A stretch of 64,000 nt of DNA from NCBI GenBank assembly GCA_947034895.1, contig OX344764.1, positions 66,569,348-66,633,347 on the forward strand, in the 5' to 3' direction. The notes under the pieces are model-generated. The model was given only the letters and a program-made list of their open reading frames with translations. It was not told the origin of the DNA and made no database searches. The position numbers and the translations under genes are program-made. This DNA is from Rhytidiadelphus loreus. Lineage: Eukaryota > Streptophyta > Bryopsida > Hypnales > Hylocomiaceae. This document shows, piece by piece, positions 59,092-64,000 of the stretch (positions are counted from its first letter, which is position 1; each line of letters opens with the position of its first letter).

Positions 59092-60559
59092 TTGAGAGGG
59101 AAAGGTGTAATGCTGCATTCTATGTGAGCATTCTTCAAGTGTATAACTAAGTATTATCAGGTCTTAACCTGCTTGAGCCTCGTGGCTCTCCAAAATTTTC
59201 TACTGTTTACGCTATTAGGTTTGACTCATTTCCCTGTTCCACGAACTTGTGTACGCTCCTGTTTGTGAGGAACGTTGACATTTCACTTTTCAATTGATCG
59301 TATCACCTATGGACACATGCGTAAGTTTAGGAGTATGAAGTAATATTTGTGACACAACTCTTTAATTATACTTCACCTGCAACCCAAAGAAGCATTCTCG
59401 GTGTGTGCGCAAGAGAGTCGCAGCCTTCACAACATTGTGACAGCAAGTGAGGACAAAATTGAGGATGTCCAGGGTGCACTCACTTGATGAGAGAACAAGT
59501 GTGAGCTGGTTACAGTCCACTAAGAATTGAATTCTTGATAACTTACGGGTACTGCCAACCTTGCGATTGAATGCTTCACTTCAGCATCCAGATTTAAAGC
59601 TGGTACGCAACTGTCTGACTGGGTATTCATTCCCACCCAAAACGAAACAAGCAGGTTCGTGACAAATTTTGCAGATTTTCTTGTCGGTGTATGATCGAGC
59701 TTCAGCTCACGGTTACGTACTGAAGGTGATGAACTGTAAAGCCGTAATGTCACAGCAGCGTTAGGTACTGTTGTAGCGCTAGCTACAACTTACAGAGCGT
59801 CAAATTTTGTGTTTCGAACTTTATGAATTATTCTTTTAAAATTTGAAAATTGTAAGAAACTTTTGCAAGCAGGTCAGACTGCGGATAGTAGTGGCCATCC
59901 AATGGAGTTAGTTACACTGAGATCACTGAAGGTTGCAGAAGCCCTTTCGGTCTTCCACATCACCCACCAGGACACCACCACCACCACCCATGTGCACAGT
60001 TTGGATCTTGGGTAGCAGAGGTCGAGCCAGAGTTTTCTCTTAATTCATCAGTCCTCGATTCCCATATGATTACTTACACATTCACAAGATTCACAAGCGT
60101 GGGCTGTTTTGCACCCCCTAAGGCCCTGCCACTCAGTATCTGGACACACAAATTAGTGTGTGTAAAAGTGAATGTCTTTTGTCTCAAGCATACTGCAAAT
60201 TAATAAAAGAGACACCAGCAAAACCAAGTTTGTGGCTGTAACACGTGTATTCATGAAGGCACTAATTAATAACCTGAATAGAGGGTGAGTAATATATAAT
60301 TTAAAAAGGCTCAAATATTTATTAGTACAAGCTGAAGCATACAGTATCATATTGGCAACAATCAATCCTGTGAAGTTGAGTCATATCTGCCATGTGTACA
60401 TTGTACGTAGCATCATACACCTTGGTATTAATTACTCATGCCAGTAAGTTATTCATAACAGAAAAAAATAAAATCAAGTTTTGATACCATGAGATACTTA
60501 GTCCACCATCAAACTGGTGTTCTTACTTGATGTGATTACAGGTAAAGGGAGGAGGTCCA
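59092..60559. other. Intergenic, nothing recognised
   Basis: Mixed composition. No gene, tRNA or repeat partner could be supported. Confidence 0.45.
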
Positions 60560-60770
60560 TGAAGCACCCATCAAGGAGCTGAAAATTAATTTGGGGGGTT
60601 TAAACTTCTTGAAATATTTTTCAGTAAAATTTTCCTTGAAAGACGAATGGAATTGGCATCTAACCCAAGTTGTTTCATATTTTTTGGAGCTTCGTGGAAT
60701 TAGTTATGATTTTTTGAAGTTGAAATGTAGGGATCATTAAAAGTGTTCACCTCCTAAAATGTACAATACA
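60560..60770. repeat. Dispersed repeat paired (inverted) with 7,835-8,090
   Basis: Starts GAGCTGAAAATTAATTTGG and runs through CGAATGGAATTGGCATCTAA to CACCTCCTAAAATGTACA, in reverse orientation to the partner. Confidence 0.7.
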
Positions 60771-61057
60771 CTCATGTCTTCAAAAGCATGGGTATGTTGA
60801 CAAAACAATGTAGACCACACTAAAATCAACATTGATTCACTTTAGTGGATGAAGTAAAAAGATTGTGAATCAATGTTTGGAAAAAACTCAGCAGCTAGTT
60901 CAAAGTTAGCCATGGGAATTCAGGAAAAAAAACGGTTGCTATTTGAAAACATCAACAACAAAAAGGATGGAAAATCTATAAAATTTCTATTTAGTGTAAA
61001 AGTTAAAGAAATAATGAGACTCAATACTTGAGAAAACCAATTCAATATGGAAATTAA

Positions 61058-61983
61058 CCCCTAAACATCCAAACAACGTTTTTTGACAATATAGCGATTT
61101 TGGGCAACTCACTATGTACAGGTGGAGTTTTTCTTATTTTTCTTTGAAAATTTTACACAATATGGGGACGAGGAGTATCTTTAAGGCCCAAGAATTTCAT
61201 AACATTTGACTACATGGTTCAAAAGTTATTGCATGATATGTAATTTTTAGTGTTCAACAGGCAACCTAGGCAGCCCGAGCAGAAAAAAAAACTTCTTTGA
61301 AAATCACTTTTAAAAAAAATTAAAATTTGAAATTGATCCTCTAAATTTTTATATATGTGATAAGATTTGAATCATTCCATTTTGATCAATGAGTCAAAAG
61401 TTATGAGGAATTTTAGTTTGGGTTAGTTTGTGGGTAGTTATGGAATCTCTACTCTAAAATAAACTTTGAAGTTCTTTATTTAACTCAATTTTAAATATTT
61501 TTGGATAAAAATAAAAGCATTAGGTGTATATTGTTTATTACAACATTACAACCATTGGGATTGGCATTTTTCAATTCTATAAATAAATTATTAATAATTT
61601 AGTATTTTTAATCATTCTCTACTTCTTTCTAAATGACCTAAAATTTTCAAGCATGTAGCCAACTTGACTTGAGGAATGAATCCAAGGAGTAACCACCATT
61701 TTAGACATTTTTTCATACTAATGTGACCTTGTGAAGTGCAACTGCTCGTATTTTCACAGGGCCTAGAAAAGGATTTATGTCACATCAAACATTAATATCT
61801 TGCAATCTACACGGTGGAAAATTCTGAATTTTTTTCCACATCTTCTCAAACCAGTGTACTACAAGATCCTCTGGTTGCATGTTTCTAAAAAAAAGAAATT
61901 TAATTTATAAAATTTGGTGCTTGTAAATGTAAGGGCAGTTTTGGAGCAGTTTTGGTGAAAACATAGTCCCTAACATTTAGGGG
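61058..61983 (-). mobile_element. TTAA-flanked non-autonomous element, member F (926 bp)
   Basis: Begins CCCCTAAACATCC and ends (…AACATTTAGGGG), with TTAA at 61,054-61,057 and 61,984-61,987. In reverse orientation its interior follows member A (GATCTTGTAGTAC and GCAAGATATTAATG-type blocks). It lies 30 kb from the cluster in the palindrome spacer, showing that the family is dispersed. Confidence 0.8.
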
Positions 61984-62269
61984 TTAAAGGAAAATAGTTG
62001 GTAAAACTAAAAAAAATCCCAAACATTGTTGAGAATATTGCAGCCAAATAGTATGTTTGTTGAGAAATAATTCCCCAAATAGCACTTATAAAACACTTGA
62101 AATTAATGAATACAAGAGTTCAAATCAATTTTTTAAATGATAATTTTTTTTAAATCCAACTTAGTGGACTTAATAAATTGGCAATAATTCAAATAACTAA
62201 AGGCTAAATATAGCCCACACAAATATTTTACTCAAAAGTATAAGATATACTCTCACTCTATGAAAATTT

Positions 62270-62453
62270 AAATTTAGACATGGAACAATGAAAATGAACC
62301 AAAAGCTAGTTAAAAGACAAAAAATTATAGAGATTTTGGCAAACCATTGTTACCAAAGCACATAATACTCCAAATTTGCCAAAACTTTTATAATTTTTTG
62401 TCTTTTAGCTAGCTTTTGTAGCAGTTCATTTTCATTGCCCAATGTCTGAGTTT
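62270..62453. repeat. 184-bp foldback with about 78-bp arms
   Basis: Left arm from 62,270 (…AGACATGGAACAATGAAAAT) pairs with the right arm ending 62,453 (ATTTTCATTGCCCAATGTCT), through AAAAGCTAG and TTTTGGCAAA, leaving a loop of about 30 nt. A few mismatches and small bulges. Candidate foldback transposon or small-RNA precursor. Confidence 0.85.
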
Positions 62454-64000
62454 GATTTTCTTGTACCTAATCAAAGTATTTGGGATGTACTTCCAATTAT
62501 ACAAATTTCAATTTTTAATTATATACTAATGGAAAAGTTAGCAATTTATTGAAGAGTGTAGTGAGTTTGTGCAATGAGGATGCCCTTAGGGTTGCTCTTG
62601 GGTGTTCCTATTGCATGATATTAAAATAGTCATTCAAAGTTTGCATCTCAAATTTGTCTTCTGGAGGGGAAGCAACCTATTTCTAACTACTTTAGCAAAA
62701 ACACGTATTTGCAAGGCAAGTTTTAATAATGGGCAAATTTTCCCATGTGTAGAAACACAATTCATAATCTCGGGGGGTGCACTTAGTTCTACTATAACAA
62801 ACCACGTGCGAACAAGTGGTTTCTAATAAACTATAATTTCAACCTAAAATTTTGAACATTGTTTAATAATGACTATAGCTTTCTATTGCCAAAATTTCCA
62901 ACTCAAATAAAATATGAAATGATTTCTAGAAGAGGTTGAAAATGAACTGAAATGGCATATTTTTCAACTCAAATAATTATAGAGGACACATTTAAATGAC
63001 CATTGAGTCAATATTCAACTCAAAATGAGCTTTCAATAATGAATTATTTTTAGGAGTTTTTTGTTCATTTTTTAGACAATTTTTTCTTATATAATATAGG
63101 GGTGTGAAAGTTATTTTTCAGTTCTACAGTGTATCTTTTTACTTCAAAAATTTGTAACTAAATATTATTAACAAATAAAAATATCAATAATTCAAAACAT
63201 AAACTTTCAAAGTAGGAAAATCTATTCATATTTTGTTTATTTATTTTTATTTAAAATTCAAAAAGTATATAGGGGGTCCAAAGTTTTGTTCGTACGTGGT
63301 TTCTAATGGACACTCTAAATGACCCCCCCAAGTTCATAATGTATCCATGGTTTTTAATATTTTTATTTCTCAAAACATAATTACTATGAGTTTTTAAGCC
63401 AAAGGTTTTATTAAACCTATATTGATCATATAGGCCTTCCTATTTCTAACCAAGAGCTAATTGCAATATCCACCAAGGGGTGGTTGCTATATTGAGAGTT
63501 TTGTAGCCAATCATAATGTGCCACAATTGCATTGGAAATTGTGTTATAATTAATCATTGTTAATCACCTCCTAAACTGAATTATACCTCCCTACGCTACT
63601 AGAATGGAGGGATTAGGAATGGGTTGCCTCCCATAAATGTAAAAATTGCCTTTTGTAGTTGCGTAGGGCCCATTCCCACCTGTGTGCTTAGCTATCCATC
63701 GAACCTACATGGCAACCGAGGTGGCATGGAGTTGACAACGCTACTATAGCCATTAAGGTAGTCTACTCATAAACCGTCACTTTAAAGGTTGTTGGGCCTT
63801 TTTGATGGTTTTCAGATGCCTAAAAATATTCTCACTTATTTTTCACTTGAAGAAAAATTGATGCAAAATCAACACAAAAGGTTTCATATTTTTTTGAGCA
63901 TTTATGAATTACTTATGAATTTCTAAAGAATTTTGCTACATGCACGTAATATTTGTGATCCTAGGCCTTACAAACCCCACACACACACAATCTGAAAGAA
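62454..64000. other. AT-rich intergenic to window end
   Basis: No gene recognised; a 74-codon frame at 62,602 has no domain. ACACACACAC marks a short microsatellite at about 63,979. Confidence 0.45.

Overview
The window looks like nuclear DNA of a land plant. Four intron-bearing or plant-specific protein genes belong to families known from land plants: a dirigent protein, a GIL1/IRKI-type (DUF641 family) protein, a plastid-type FAD oxidoreductase and a GT47 exostosin glycosyltransferase. The mobile DNA is also plant-like, with a mariner element whose termini contain CTCAAAATAAATCC and a GAGCATC-ended MITE with TAA target duplications. Low gene density and the divergence of the dirigent and GIL1-like proteins suggest a bryophyte, but this is inference and the species cannot be named from the sequence.

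Layout. Bases 1-17,100 are mostly repeats: an AT-rich repeat present twice (1-1,290 and 8,110-9,740), a segmental duplication carrying a small secreted Pro/His-rich protein gene (1,560-7,260), a decayed 3.94-kb mariner-like element (9,758-13,697) and several MITEs between 14 and 16.8 kb. The dirigent gene lies at 17,276-18,299. From about 19.35 to 39.08 kb there is a large inverted repeat. Its inner arms (20,968-26,789 and 31,969-37,983) are nearly identical and each carries a further copy of the small secreted protein gene. The 5.2-kb spacer is largely filled with 0.8-1.25-kb elements that end in CCCCTAAA/TTTAGGGG and are flanked by TTAA, resembling non-autonomous piggyBac-type elements. A 190-bp solo LTR with a 5-bp target duplication has inserted in the right arm only.

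Bases 40,010-55,219 hold the conventional genes: the GIL1-like gene (+), the five-exon FAD oxidoreductase (-), convergent with it, and the three-exon GT47 gene (+). From 55.2 kb to the end I see no gene, only AT-rich sequence with a 0.93-kb TTAA element, long foldbacks and diverged dispersed repeats.

The genes do not form an operon or obvious pathway. The GT47 enzyme (cell-wall polysaccharide), the dirigent protein (phenolic coupling in the apoplast) and the secreted Pro/His-rich proteins would all act in the secretory route or wall, but shared function is not shown by the sequence. The most noteworthy structures are the near-perfect palindrome with its abrupt step in identity, the TTAA-flanked element family concentrated in its spacer, and the decayed mariner transposase whose insertion site can be read from a paralogous empty copy.
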